A stretch of DNA of 64,000 nucleotides from Constrictibacter sp. MBR-5 (GTDB lineage Bacteria > Pseudomonadota > Alphaproteobacteria > JAJUGE01), in contig NZ_JBEPTK010000017.1 in NCBI RefSeq assembly GCF_040549485.1, forward strand, positions 1-64,000, in the 5' to 3' direction. The notes under the pieces were generated by a model, which saw only the letters and a program-made list of their open reading frames with translations, was not told the origin of the DNA and made no database searches. This document shows positions 53,704 through 62,832 of this stretch, one piece after another. The translations under genes were made by a program, and so were the position numbers. Numbering within the stretch: position 1 is the first letter of the stretch; each line of letters opens with the position of its first letter.

Positions 53704-54688
53704 CGGATCCTCCGAACGCCAGGGCCGCCGATCGTCTGCCCCATGCTGCGGGACTGCCGGAGAATGCCCGATAGGATCGGCAGATCAGATCGAGGCGCTC
53801 GCGGTCCGCGGCGAGCGTTTCAACCGCCACCCAGCCGTTCCATATGGCCGCGATGCACCAGTCGGGGTCCCCGAGCCGCGCGCCCGGCAGCCGATAATGA
53901 AATGCGGGCCGGCTGCCGATCTTCTCCTTCGGAAGCCGACGGCGGACCCGCTCCTCGTCGAGGTTCAGGAACAGGGGAAGCATGTCGAGGTCACGGTTGC
54001 GGGTCGGATTGGCGTCGATGTAGGCGTCGATCAGCGCATCGGCATCGGGCCAGTAGGCAGGGTCCATGAGCCTGCGGCGGTAGGCTTCCGGATACGGCGC
54101 CGCAAAACCCAAGGTGCGCCGCAGACGCTTGGGCTGAAAGCTCTCGCGCAGCCAATCGTCGAGGCCCACGAACGCCTTCATGATCGCGACCACGGTTTCG
54201 ACATCGCGCTTCGGAACCTCCGGATTCAGGTGAACGGCGAAGGCGAAGAGCGATCTTTCGAAAGTGCCGCTGGCGCCCGCCTTCCTCAGGACGTCGACGG
54301 CCCGCTCGAGCTTCGGAAGGTCGTGCATCGGCAGCGGCGCGGTGACGAATTCCGACGGCACGACATGGCGCGCGGCCTTCCCGACATATTTCGCGGACAG
54401 GGCCCGGAGACGCCCCATCCAACCGTCGTTCGGATCCGCCGGGTGGGCATAGCGGGTGTCGAGCTTCACGGTGAAGTCGCCGATCTCGGAGCCCGAGATC
54501 CGGACATCGTGGTCGTCCACGCTGCAGGACCGGCCGCCGAACGCTCCCTGCAGGGCGGACGCAGCGGCACGCGGGGTAATCGAGCCGAATTCCACTTCCA
54601 CGCCCACGCAACGGGGCGCGCCCTCGTGACCGACGGTCACCGGCGGAAAGCGGAAGCCGGTGCGGTCGGTGATCGCCGACAGCGACAT
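53693..54688 (-). CDS. amidoligase family protein, about 331 aa
   Basis: The start of the domain, VGVEVEFG, and later DDHDVRISGSEIGDFTVKLD, SEFVTAPLPMHDL and FAFAVHLNPEV are typical of the putative amidoligase group of the ATP-grasp-like/COOH-NH2 ligase fold. ATG 54688 is preferred; ATG 54733 would add 15 residues and neither has a clear ribosome site. Related genes often sit beside a glutamine amidotransferase-like hydrolase; here the partner is a FAD oxidoreductase that begins inside this gene's end. Substrate unknown, possibly gamma-glutamyl-amine type. Confidence 0.8.
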   Translation of the reverse strand: MSLSAITDRTGFRFPPVTVGHEGAPRCVGVEVEFGSITPRAAASALQGAFGGRSCSVDDHDVRISGSEIGDFTVKLDTRYAHPADPNDGWMGRLRALSAKYVGKAARHVVPSEFVTAPLPMHDLPKLERAVDVLRKAGASGTFERSLFAFAVHLNPEVPKRDVETVVAIMKAFVGLDDWLRESFQPKRLRRTLGFAAPYPEAYRRRLMDPAYWPDADALIDAYIDANPTRNRDLDMLPLFLNLDEERVRRRLPKEKIGSRPAFHYRLPGARLGDPDWCIAAIWNGWVAVETLAADRERLDLICRSYRAFSGSPAAWGRRSAALAFGGSDSH

Positions 54689-54950
54689 GGGCGTCGCATC
54701 GGCTTCGGTTGATCCGGCGGCACGATAGATCATCGCCTGCGAAACCGCAGGCTCGGGCCCGGGTTCCCGTCCAGCCGGGAACTTCGCGCGGAAGTCTCTG
54801 TTGCCGAAGTCTGCGGCGCCGGATGCCTTGGAAGCGCACAACCGATCCAGCGGCCGGACCGCCGGCATTCAGTTCCGCTTTAAGCCGCAAGGGAAAGAAG
54901 TGGCCCTATCGACATCGTCCAGCCGCGATCGTCCCGATCAAGGGCCCACG

Positions 54951-56021
54951 ATGATCGTCGTCGGCCGCCCCGACCACCACGACAACCCGCGCCGACGGCA
55001 GTCGCCCGCCCGCCGGCGCCTAGCCCGGCGGTGGTTTCGCGCGGTCAGCGCCATGGCAGCCGCCCTGTTGCTTACCGGATGCGACGGCCCGCAGAGCGTG
55101 TTGGCGCCGTCCAGCGAGGACGCGCGCCTCATGGCGCTGCTCTCGTGGTGGTTCTTCGGTGCGGGCGCGCTGATTCTCGCCGTTACGTTGGGATTGCTGG
55201 TCATCGCCCTGAGCCTGGCGTGGCGGGGCGGCCAGTCGCGACCGATCTCCTTCCGCGCATCGATGGTGCTGGTCGTCTCGGGAGGCGTGGTGGCACCGGC
55301 GCTCGCCGTAGTGGCGGTGACGTACACGGGCGTCATGATCGGCGATGAGACCGAAGGCGCCGACGGTCGAAGCGCAACCGCTCCGACCGTCGAAGTCGAC
55401 GGGCGCATGTGGTGGTGGGAGTTCCGCTACCTCGACAAGAACGGCGCGGTGATCGCCGTGACGGCTAACGAACTGCATCTGCCGGTGGGAGAGCGGGCGC
55501 GGTTGCGTCTGACGTCGGACAATGTGATCCACAGCTTCTGGGTGCCGAACCTGCAGGGCAAAACCGACCTGATCCCGGGCAAGGACAACGTGCTTTACGC
55601 ACAGCCGGCTGTCTCCGGCGTCTGGCGCGGGCAGTGCGCCGAGTTCTGCGGCATGCAGCACGCTCTCATGGGATTCGTCGTCGTCGCTCAGCCCCGCCCC
55701 GCCTATGAAACATGGGTCGCAGACCAGGCCGCGGATGCTGCGGTGACCAGCGGCCCCGGGCTCGACGCATTCCTGAAAAACGGCTGCGGCGTGTGTCACG
55801 CGATCCGGGGCACCGCCGCCGATGGCCAGGCCGGTCCCGACCTCACCCATCTCGCCAGCCGGGCGACGCTGGCGGCCGCGACGCTGCCCAACACCCGTGG
55901 CAATCTCGGCGGCTGGATAACCAGCACTCACGAGGTCAAGCCCGGCGCCCTGATGCCCGCGATCGCACCCGAACCGGAGGAACTCCAGCACCTTCTCGAT
56001 TTTCTCGGCGCGCTGAAATGA
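54951..56021 (+). CDS. coxB: cytochrome c oxidase subunit II with C-terminal heme c domain, 356 aa
   Basis: A lipobox LLTGC (Cys44) and two membrane helices precede the CuA domain, whose ligands lie in CAEFCGMQHALM (Cys229, Cys233, His237, Met240). A fused cytochrome c domain follows (CGVCH, 279-283), as in caa3-type enzymes, so electrons can enter from a soluble c. ATG 54951 is chosen because the preceding frame is unrelated. It starts a strictly coupled operon II-I-III. Confidence 0.93.
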   Translation: MIVVGRPDHHDNPRRRQSPARRRLARRWFRAVSAMAAALLLTGCDGPQSVLAPSSEDARLMALLSWWFFGAGALILAVTLGLLVIALSLAWRGGQSRPISFRASMVLVVSGGVVAPALAVVAVTYTGVMIGDETEGADGRSATAPTVEVDGRMWWWEFRYLDKNGAVIAVTANELHLPVGERARLRLTSDNVIHSFWVPNLQGKTDLIPGKDNVLYAQPAVSGVWRGQCAEFCGMQHALMGFVVVAQPRPAYETWVADQAADAAVTSGPGLDAFLKNGCGVCHAIRGTAADGQAGPDLTHLASRATLAAATLPNTRGNLGGWITSTHEVKPGALMPAIAPEPEELQHLLDFLGALK

Positions 56022-57937
56022 ACGACATCGACCCCGCCCTCGACCTGCGCGCTCGCCGGACCGATCCGATTCACGAGGAGTTGGCGGAGATCGAGCGGAC
56101 CTGGCTGTCGCCGCCGGGCTTCTTCGGCTGGTTCACCCATGTGAACCACACCAGCATCGGCCTGCGCTTTCTCGTTACCTCGTTCGCGTTCTTCCTGATC
56201 GCGGGGCTGCTCGGGCTGGCGATGAGGCTGCAGCTCGTCACGCCACTGAACGATTTTCTCGGCCCGGAGACGTACAATCAGGTGATGACCGTCCATGGGA
56301 CGGCAATGATGTTCCTGTTCGCGATACCGGCGGTCGAGGGCGTCGCGATCTACTTCGTGCCGTTGATGATCGGCGCCCGGGATCTGGCGTTCCCGCGACT
56401 CAGCGCCTTCGGCTACTACATCTATCTCATCGGCGGGACGGTGTTCTTCGCGTCGCTCTTCGTCGGCATGGCGCCCGCCGCCGGATGGTTCAACTACGTC
56501 CCGCTCTCCGGTCCTGAATACGCCGAGGGACGGGGAGTGGACATCTGGGTGACGATGATCACCTTCATCGAGGTGTCGGCGCTCACCGCCGCCGTCGAGT
56601 TGATCGTCAGCATCTTCAAGCTGCGCGCGCCGGGCATGTCGCTGAACCGGATGCCGATCTTCGTCTGGGCCGCACTGGTCATGGCTTTCATGATCATGTT
56701 CGCGATGCCGTCGGTGATCGTCGCCAGCGCCATGCTCACCATGGACCGCCTCGTCGACACGCAGTTCTTCAATCCCGACCTCGGCGGCTCACCGCTCCTC
56801 TGGCAGCACCTCTTCTGGTTCTTCGGCCACCCGGAGGTCTACATCATCCTCGTGCCCGCGCTCGGCATCGTCACCACCATCGTGGTCACCTTCACCCAGC
56901 GCTCGGTCTTCGGCTACACGGCATTGGTGCTCGCGATCGTCGGCGTGGGCATGGTGAGCTTCGGACTCTGGGTCCATCACATGTACGCGACGGGCCTTCC
57001 ACTGCTCGGACGCTCGTTCTTTCAGGCGGCCTCGTCGATGATCGCCATCGCGTCGGGCGTGCAGATCTACTGCTGGATCGCGACGATGTGGGGCGCCAGG
57101 ATCCGCTTCGATACGCCGATGCTGTTCGTTCTCGGCTTCTTCGCGATCTTCGTGACCGGCGGGCTCACGGGGGTGATGGTCGCCTCGGTACCGTTCGACC
57201 GGCAGGTCCATGACACCTATTTCGTCGTCGCGCACTTCCACTACGTGCTGGTGGGTGGAGCGGTCTTCCCGTTGCTGGCAGGGCTCTACTACTGGTTCCC
57301 GAAGGTCACCGGCCGGATGCTCCACGAGCGCCTGGGGAAGTGGAGCTGCGGCATCGCGTTCGTCGGCTTCAACCTGACCTTCTTTCCGATGCACCAACTC
57401 GGACTGGAGGGGATGCCGCGGCGGATCTACACGTACCTGCCGGGCCTCGGCTGGGACTTCCTGAACCAGCTCGCCACCGTCGGTGCCTTCGTCCTGGCCG
57501 CCGGCTTCGCGCTGACCTTCTGGAACGTGTTCCGCAGCCTTCGGGCGGGCGACGCGGCGCCGGCGAACCCGTGGCACGCGCCGACGCTTGAGTGGGCGAC
57601 GACCTCACCGCCGCTCAACTGCAATTTCGCCGAGCAGATCGTCGTGCGCAGCGACCAGCCGATATGGGACTGGGAGCGCACCGGCAGGCGCGCCGTGGTC
57701 GGGGGAATGCGCATCGACCGTCGCGAGACGATCGTGACGACCCTGTTGGATGCGCGGCCGCAGTCCGTGCAGATCCTCCCCACCCCGACGCCGTGGCCAT
57801 TCTATTCCGCCGTTGTCCTGTCGGTCTGTTTCTTCGGTCTGATCTTCAGCCCGTGGTTCTACGTCGCCGGGATATTCGGCGCGTTCGCCACGTTCGTGTT
57901 CTGGTTCCTGCCGCGCAGGCGAAGCGAGGTGATTTGA
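56018..57937 (+). CDS. coxA: cytochrome c oxidase subunit I, 639 aa
   Basis: Heme-copper core: MTVHGTAMMFLFAIP (heme ligand), WFFGHPEVYIILVPALG (CuB and the cross-linked Tyr), SFGLWVHHMYATG and HDTYFVVAHFHYVLVGG. Twelve helices plus a ~100-residue extension with two more helices (FYSAVVLSVCFFGLIFSPWF) at the C-terminus, seen in some alphaproteobacterial subunits. ATG overlaps the coxB stop (ATGA). It is the proton-pumping catalytic subunit in the inner membrane. Confidence 0.95.
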   Translation: MNDIDPALDLRARRTDPIHEELAEIERTWLSPPGFFGWFTHVNHTSIGLRFLVTSFAFFLIAGLLGLAMRLQLVTPLNDFLGPETYNQVMTVHGTAMMFLFAIPAVEGVAIYFVPLMIGARDLAFPRLSAFGYYIYLIGGTVFFASLFVGMAPAAGWFNYVPLSGPEYAEGRGVDIWVTMITFIEVSALTAAVELIVSIFKLRAPGMSLNRMPIFVWAALVMAFMIMFAMPSVIVASAMLTMDRLVDTQFFNPDLGGSPLLWQHLFWFFGHPEVYIILVPALGIVTTIVVTFTQRSVFGYTALVLAIVGVGMVSFGLWVHHMYATGLPLLGRSFFQAASSMIAIASGVQIYCWIATMWGARIRFDTPMLFVLGFFAIFVTGGLTGVMVASVPFDRQVHDTYFVVAHFHYVLVGGAVFPLLAGLYYWFPKVTGRMLHERLGKWSCGIAFVGFNLTFFPMHQLGLEGMPRRIYTYLPGLGWDFLNQLATVGAFVLAAGFALTFWNVFRSLRAGDAAPANPWHAPTLEWATTSPPLNCNFAEQIVVRSDQPIWDWERTGRRAVVGGMRIDRRETIVTTLLDARPQSVQILPTPTPWPFYSAVVLSVCFFGLIFSPWFYVAGIFGAFATFVFWFLPRRRSEVI

Positions 57938-58551
57938 CCGACGCCGCCATCGAAACCGAGATCGCTGTCGACGCGTCCGGGCTGCCGCGCCTGACGCCAC
58001 ATACGCATCCGCTCTGGTGGGGCGTCCTGGGCGCCGTGGCGATCGAGGCCGCCGTCGTAGCCAATCTGCTCACGAGCTACTTCTACCTCATGTCGCAGAG
58101 CGAGACCTGGCCGCCGGCCGGGATCAAACCGCCGGATCCTTTCTGGGCGACAGTGGTTCTCTGCGTATTGCCGCTCAGCAGCGTGACCATGTGGTGGGCC
58201 GGACGCGGCAGTGACGCCGACCGGAAGACGCAGCTGGCCATGGGCGTGACGGCGAGCGTGGCGCTGGCGAGCCTCGCGCTCGTCTTCCGCTGGCTCCAGT
58301 TCGCCGCCTTCGGGGTGCGGTGGGACGAGCATGCCTACGGCTCGATCCTCTGGGCGATCACCGGCTTCCACTTCACCCATGTGGTCTCGGCGATCCTCGG
58401 AACCGCAGTCGTCGCCGTACTGGCCTGGATGGACTACTTCACCTCGGAACGACAGCTCGGCGTCGTCGTGGACACGCTCTACTGGTATTTCGTCGCCGCC
58501 GTGTTCCTGCCCATCTACCTGGTGCTCTATTGGGCGCCGCGCTGGTTGTGA
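57934..58551 (+). CDS. coxC: cytochrome c oxidase subunit III, short form, 205 aa
   Basis: TTG at 57934 overlaps the coxA stop (TTGA); no ATG or GTG fits the frame. About five membrane helices, with the subunit III segments YFYLMSQSETWPPAGI, FHFTHVVSAILGTAVVAV and TLYWYFVAAVFLPIYLVLYW. It is shorter than the seven-helix mitochondrial type, as in many caa3 and quinol oxidases. Confidence 0.9.
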   Translation: MTDAAIETEIAVDASGLPRLTPHTHPLWWGVLGAVAIEAAVVANLLTSYFYLMSQSETWPPAGIKPPDPFWATVVLCVLPLSSVTMWWAGRGSDADRKTQLAMGVTASVALASLALVFRWLQFAAFGVRWDEHAYGSILWAITGFHFTHVVSAILGTAVVAVLAWMDYFTSERQLGVVVDTLYWYFVAAVFLPIYLVLYWAPRWL

Positions 58552-58560
58552 GAGTCGGGA

Positions 58561-58968
58561 ATGTCCGAGCGCACCCATGAGCGGTCATGTGAGGAGAGAG
58601 CAGACGACCTGATACTGGCACGCCAGGAAGGCAGGGAGGCACTCACGCCATGGGTCGGCTGGGTGCTGGCACCGGCTGCGTGGGCGCTGCACCAAGGGAT
58701 CGGCTATGCGATGGTCACATGGCTCTGCCGCATCGACCGGATTTGGCCCTATCACGCGCTGACCGTCTTCTGCCTGGGGATCTGTAGCCTCGGCGCCCTG
58801 GCCTCGCTCCACGCGCTGCGCCGCTCGCGACGGATTCGGCCCGAACGCAGCCGACAGCGCATGCGGATGATGGCGCTCATCGGTCTCATGTTCTGCGCCG
58901 CAGCCCTGGGCGGGATCACCGTCGAGTATGTCGGATCGTTCGCGATCGAGGTCTGTGCCGGTGTCTGA
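58561..58968 (+). CDS. small membrane protein of the cox operon, 135 aa
   Basis: Three likely membrane helices (WVLAPAAWALHQGIGYAMVT, ALTVFCLGICSLGALASLHA, MALIGLMFCAAALGGITVEY). Located between coxC and the CtaG-type assembly gene, with the next start inside its 3' end. Probably an oxidase-associated or assembly protein; family not recognised with certainty. Confidence 0.7.
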   Translation: MSERTHERSCEERADDLILARQEGREALTPWVGWVLAPAAWALHQGIGYAMVTWLCRIDRIWPYHALTVFCLGICSLGALASLHALRRSRRIRPERSRQRMRMMALIGLMFCAAALGGITVEYVGSFAIEVCAGV

Positions 58969-59845
58969 TCTCCGCCTCATCGTTCCGCTTCTCGTGCTGC
59001 TGTCGGCGGGGCCCGCCTCGGCGCATACGGCGCACGATGCCGGCTGGACCGCAGACCCGCTCGTGCTGCTCGCCATGGCCGCAGCGGGATCGGCCTATAC
59101 GCTCGGGCTCCTCCGCCTGTGGCGACGGGCGGGGCCGGGGCGCGGCTTGCACGGGCTCCGCGTCACCCTGTTCGCTTTGGGGTATCTGCTCGCCGGAGGG
59201 CTTCTGCTCTCGCCGCTCGATACCTGGGCGGAGCGGCTGCTCTCGGCGCACATGATCCAGCATTTCGGCCTGATGCTGGTCGCGGCGCCACTGATGGTCC
59301 TGGGGCGGCCCGGACTGGCGTTCCTGTGGGCGGTGCCGGCTTCGCGCCGCGCTGCGCTCGGGCGTCTCGCCGGCGGTGCGGCGGGCCGGGCTTGGCGCGC
59401 GGCGACACATCCACTGGGTGCCTGGATGATCTATCTGGTCGCGCTCTGGATCTGGCACATGCCGGCGCTCCACCAATGGGCACTGCGCAGCGATGCCGTG
59501 CATGCAGCGCAGCACGCGAGCTTTCTCGGCGCGGCCCTGCTGCTCTGGACCGCCGTTCTGGAACGACCGCGGGCTGAGGGACGTGCCGGCGCTTTCTTCG
59601 CGGTGTTCGCGACGGCGGTTCACTCCTGCGCGCTGGCGGCGCTGCTGACGACGGCGCGGACCCTCTGGTATCCCGCCTATGCCGCCGGAGCGGGTGGGTG
59701 GGGCCTCACGCCGCTGCAGGACCAGCAGCTCGGCGGGCTGATCATGTGGGTCCCCTGCTGCGCCATCCTTCTGGGCGCAGCCGTCGCCGTCTTCGCCGGA
59801 TTGCTGCGCGACGCGGAACTGCGCGCCGAGAGGTTCCCTCCGTGA
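58961..59845 (+). CDS. caa3-type CtaG cytochrome oxidase assembly factor, 294 aa
   Basis: Begins with a signal-like segment LRLIVPLLVLLSAGPASAHT and has about seven membrane helices. The CtaG_caa3 signature is visible in LSPLDTWAERLLSAHMIQHF, LMVLGRPGLAFLWA and LGGLIMWVPCCAILLGAAVA. It helps insert copper or assemble the oxidase. GTG 58961 has GAGG at suitable spacing; GTG 58955 is an alternative. Overlaps both neighbours. Confidence 0.88.
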   Translation: MSDLRLIVPLLVLLSAGPASAHTAHDAGWTADPLVLLAMAAAGSAYTLGLLRLWRRAGPGRGLHGLRVTLFALGYLLAGGLLLSPLDTWAERLLSAHMIQHFGLMLVAAPLMVLGRPGLAFLWAVPASRRAALGRLAGGAAGRAWRAATHPLGAWMIYLVALWIWHMPALHQWALRSDAVHAAQHASFLGAALLLWTAVLERPRAEGRAGAFFAVFATAVHSCALAALLTTARTLWYPAYAAGAGGWGLTPLQDQQLGGLIMWVPCCAILLGAAVAVFAGLLRDAELRAERFPP

Positions 59846-60189
59846 AGCCGCTTCTGGTGTTGCTTGCGCTGGGCGTGCTTCTCGGCTGCGAGTTCGGCGG
59901 GAAAGACCGAGAGGCGGCCCGCACTCTCCTGGCGCAGCACGGTTGCGGCACCTGTCACGTCATTCCAGACACGCCCGGCGCGAACGGGCGCACCGGTCCG
60001 CCGCTGACCGCGATGGCACGCCAAGCCTATGTGGCGGGGGTGCTGCCCAACACGCGGGAGGCGCTGGCACGGTTCATCGCCGACCCGCAGGCGGTTGATC
60101 CCAGATCCGCCATGCCCGATGTCGGGATCACGCCGGACGAGGCCCGCCTTCTGGCCGACTATCTCTATGCCGTAGGGAGCGGGTCGTGA
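59842..60189 (+). CDS. monoheme cytochrome c lipoprotein, 115 aa
   Basis: GTG 59842 overlaps the previous stop (GTGA). Lipobox LLGC near residue 16, one CGTCH heme site, and a distal segment (DVGITPDEARLLADYLY). The motif GVLPNTREALARFIADPQAV with MPD resembles the heme domain of the fused coxB. It likely carries electrons to the oxidase from the periplasmic face. Confidence 0.85.
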   Translation: MKPLLVLLALGVLLGCEFGGKDREAARTLLAQHGCGTCHVIPDTPGANGRTGPPLTAMARQAYVAGVLPNTREALARFIADPQAVDPRSAMPDVGITPDEARLLADYLYAVGSGS

Positions 60190-61076
60190 GGCGCGCCGTC
60201 CGGTTGACCCTCTTCGGACTGAGCGCTGTCGTCACCGCCGGTATCGCGGCGTTCGTGTTCGGCGAATTCTACAATCTCACCGCCATCCGCCAGCATCCGC
60301 TCTGGGTGTTCCGGGCGATCGCGGTCGGCCGCGACACGGTCGTGGCGCTGGACGCGCGCGATGTGGAGGTCCCCGCCGACTTCGCGCCGAGCGCCGACCC
60401 GGAGGGTGTCGCGCTCTACCGCAAGCATTGTGCCCAGTGTCACGGCGCACCCGGGGTCGCGCCGGCGGAGTTCGCTCTCGGCATGATGCCGGTGCCGTCG
60501 AACCTGGTCGCCGCGGCGCGCGACCGGCCGCCCCGGGAGATCTACTGGTTCATCCGCTTCGGCCTGAAGATGAGCGGCATGCCGGCCTGGGAGATGCGCA
60601 TGAGCGATGCCGACATGTGGAGCCTGACCGCGCTGGTCGAGGCGCTGCCGAGCCTGTCGCCGGCGGACTACGCGGCGCTCGCGGCCGAGGTCCCTGACCG
60701 GACGGATGCCCTGGTGTCGGTGCAGTCGGAGGCGGCCGAGACGGCGACGGACACGGCGATCGGCGACCCCGAACGCGGTCGCATCGCCATGCAGGTGCAT
60801 GCCTGTCTGCAGTGTCACATGATACCCGGACTGGTCGGGAAGCCCGACCTGCATGTCGGGCCATCCTTAGGCGAGGCGGGACGCCGTCGGTACATCGCAG
60901 GGGTGCTGCGGAATACGCCCGAAAACATGGTGCGCTGGATCATGGACCCTCAGGCGGTCGACCCGCTGAGCGCCATGCCCGACCTCGGAGTCCCCGAAGC
61001 CCTCGCGCGCGACATGACCGCGTACCTCTACACGATCTCCGGAAGACTGCCGCCCGGGCGATCGGGGACGCCGTAG
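60186..61076 (+). CDS. membrane-anchored diheme cytochrome c, 296 aa
   Basis: GTG 60186 overlaps the preceding stop (GTGA). An uncleaved N-terminal helix (LTLFGLSAVVTAGIAAFVFG) anchors two heme c domains: CAQCH near residue 82 and CLQCH near 204. The second domain is closely similar to the preceding monoheme protein (RRYIAGVLRNTPENMVRWIM, MPDLGVPEAL), suggesting duplication. It may link the bc1 complex and the oxidase. Last gene of the operon. Confidence 0.88.
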   Translation: MRRAVRLTLFGLSAVVTAGIAAFVFGEFYNLTAIRQHPLWVFRAIAVGRDTVVALDARDVEVPADFAPSADPEGVALYRKHCAQCHGAPGVAPAEFALGMMPVPSNLVAAARDRPPREIYWFIRFGLKMSGMPAWEMRMSDADMWSLTALVEALPSLSPADYAALAAEVPDRTDALVSVQSEAAETATDTAIGDPERGRIAMQVHACLQCHMIPGLVGKPDLHVGPSLGEAGRRRYIAGVLRNTPENMVRWIMDPQAVDPLSAMPDLGVPEALARDMTAYLYTISGRLPPGRSGTP

Positions 61077-61277
61077 CAATCCGGGGGTTCTCGAGCGGAT
61101 GTGCTCATGGCCGGGGAACCGGTCGCACGTTTCCGTTTTCTAGACATCGGCGTGCGTCGACAGCCGACGCGCCAGGACGGAACAACAGGGTCTAAAGACT
61201 TCTTCGGGCAGCGGCAGTCGCCGGAAGTCGCGTTGGGCCACGGAGGTCGGGGTCATGACCCAGTGAGGTGGCCGCGC

Positions 61278-62832
61278 ATGCTGGGGACGCTCGCATCATT
61301 GTCGGCCTGCGCCGTCGGGCCAGACTTCGAGCGCCCCGATCCGCAAGCCCCTGCCGGCTACGTCGCGGGGAATCCGGTTCGCGAGACGGTGTCGCTGCCG
61401 GCAGCAGGGGGCGGCGAACAGGTCCTGCTGTACGGACACGGGCCGCCGGCGGCGTGGTGGCGGTTGTTCGACTCCGCCGCGCTGGATGGTCTCGTGGCAC
61501 AGTCGGTTTCACAGAACCTGGATCTGGCCGCAGCACAGGCACGTCTGCGCCGAGCCGAGGCTTTGCTCCGAGCCGACACCGGACTGCAGCTATCCGACGA
61601 TCGGCATCGAGGGCGACGCTTCGCGGCAAAGGCCGCTATCCGCCGGCAGTGCGTCGGGCGGCAGTGCGGTGGGCGGCGGCGCTTCCGGAGCCGAAACGGC
61701 GCAAGGCGGCTCTCCCCGCGGTGGCAGCGGCGGCAGCGCCTACAACGTCTACACCGCCTCCGGCGTCGTGAGCTACAATCTCGACCTGTTCGGGCGGGAA
61801 GACCGCCTGATCGAGGCCCAGGCCGCCCGGACGCAGCAGCAGCGCTTCGAGGTGCAGGCCGCCTATCTCTCGCTCATCGGCAACGTCGTCAGCACCACGC
61901 TCGCCGGGGCGGCGCTGCGTGCGGAGATCGCACTGCGGCAGGAATTGATCGCGGCGCAGGACCGGCGGCTCCGCTTCATCGACGTGCAGGTGGCGGAGGG
62001 TTATGTCGCGCGCGCGGACTTGGTGACGGCGCGTGCCGATCTGGCGGCGGTCCGGGCGCCGCTACCCGTCCTCGCACAGCGGCTCGCCGAGAACGAACAT
62101 CGCCTGGCACTGCTCGTGGGCCGCGCACCTGGCGGCTGGGCTCCCCCGCCCGTGCGGTTCGAGGACCTCGAACTGCCGCGGCGGTTGCCCGTCACCCTGC
62201 CCTCGACGCTCGCGCGGCAGCGGCCTGACATCCTGGCGGCGGAAAGCGCCCTGCATGCGGCGAGCGCCGAGATCGGGGTCGCGACGGCCGATCTGTATCC
62301 GCAGATCACGCTGAGCGCGTCCTACGGCGTCGGCGGCGTCGATCTACCCAACCTGCCGGCCTCGCTCGACCCGATCTGGACGCTCGGTGCGGGTCTGGCG
62401 GCGCCGATCTTCCAGGGTGGCCAGCTCCGCGCCTTACGAGATGCCGCCGTGATGGCCTTCGAAGCGGCGCTGGCGGAGTACCGACAGACCGTGCTCGACG
62501 CGTTCGTGGAAGTGGCGGACGCGTTGCGCGCGATCGAGCACGATGCACGCGCGCTGCGGGCACAGCACGAGGCGGTCGAAGCGGCGCAGGAGAGCCTAGA
62601 TCTCGCCGAGTTCCGGTTCGAGGCCGGCGTCGTCGACTATGTCGACGTCCTGATCGCACGGCAGCAGTACCAGGAAGCGTCGATCGCCTACGTCAACGCC
62701 CTCGGGCGCCGCTACCAGCACACTGCGGCGCTCTTCGCTGCCCTGGGCGGGGCGGTGCCGCAGGAAGCGGCCGCGCTGCATACCGCCGCGTTGCGTTCGG
62801 GGCCGCCAACATCCTGGTCGACCGTCCGATGA
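61278..62832 (+). CDS. NodT-type outer membrane efflux lipoprotein, frameshifted
   Basis: ATG 61278 starts a short lipoprotein signal (LASLSAC) followed by the family start VGPDFERPDPQAPAGY and WWRLFDSAALDGLVAQSVSQ. Near 61590 the reading shifts by one base: GLQL is followed in the other frame by YPTIGIEGDASRQ and the rest of a TolC/NodT-like protein (VVSYNLDLFGREDR, LPSTLARQRPDILAAE, DLYPQITLSASYGV, EFRFEAGVVDYVDVL). Without the shift the protein would be ~515 residues. A single indel or a sequencing error is the simplest reading. Overlaps the adaptor gene (ATGA). Confidence 0.85.
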
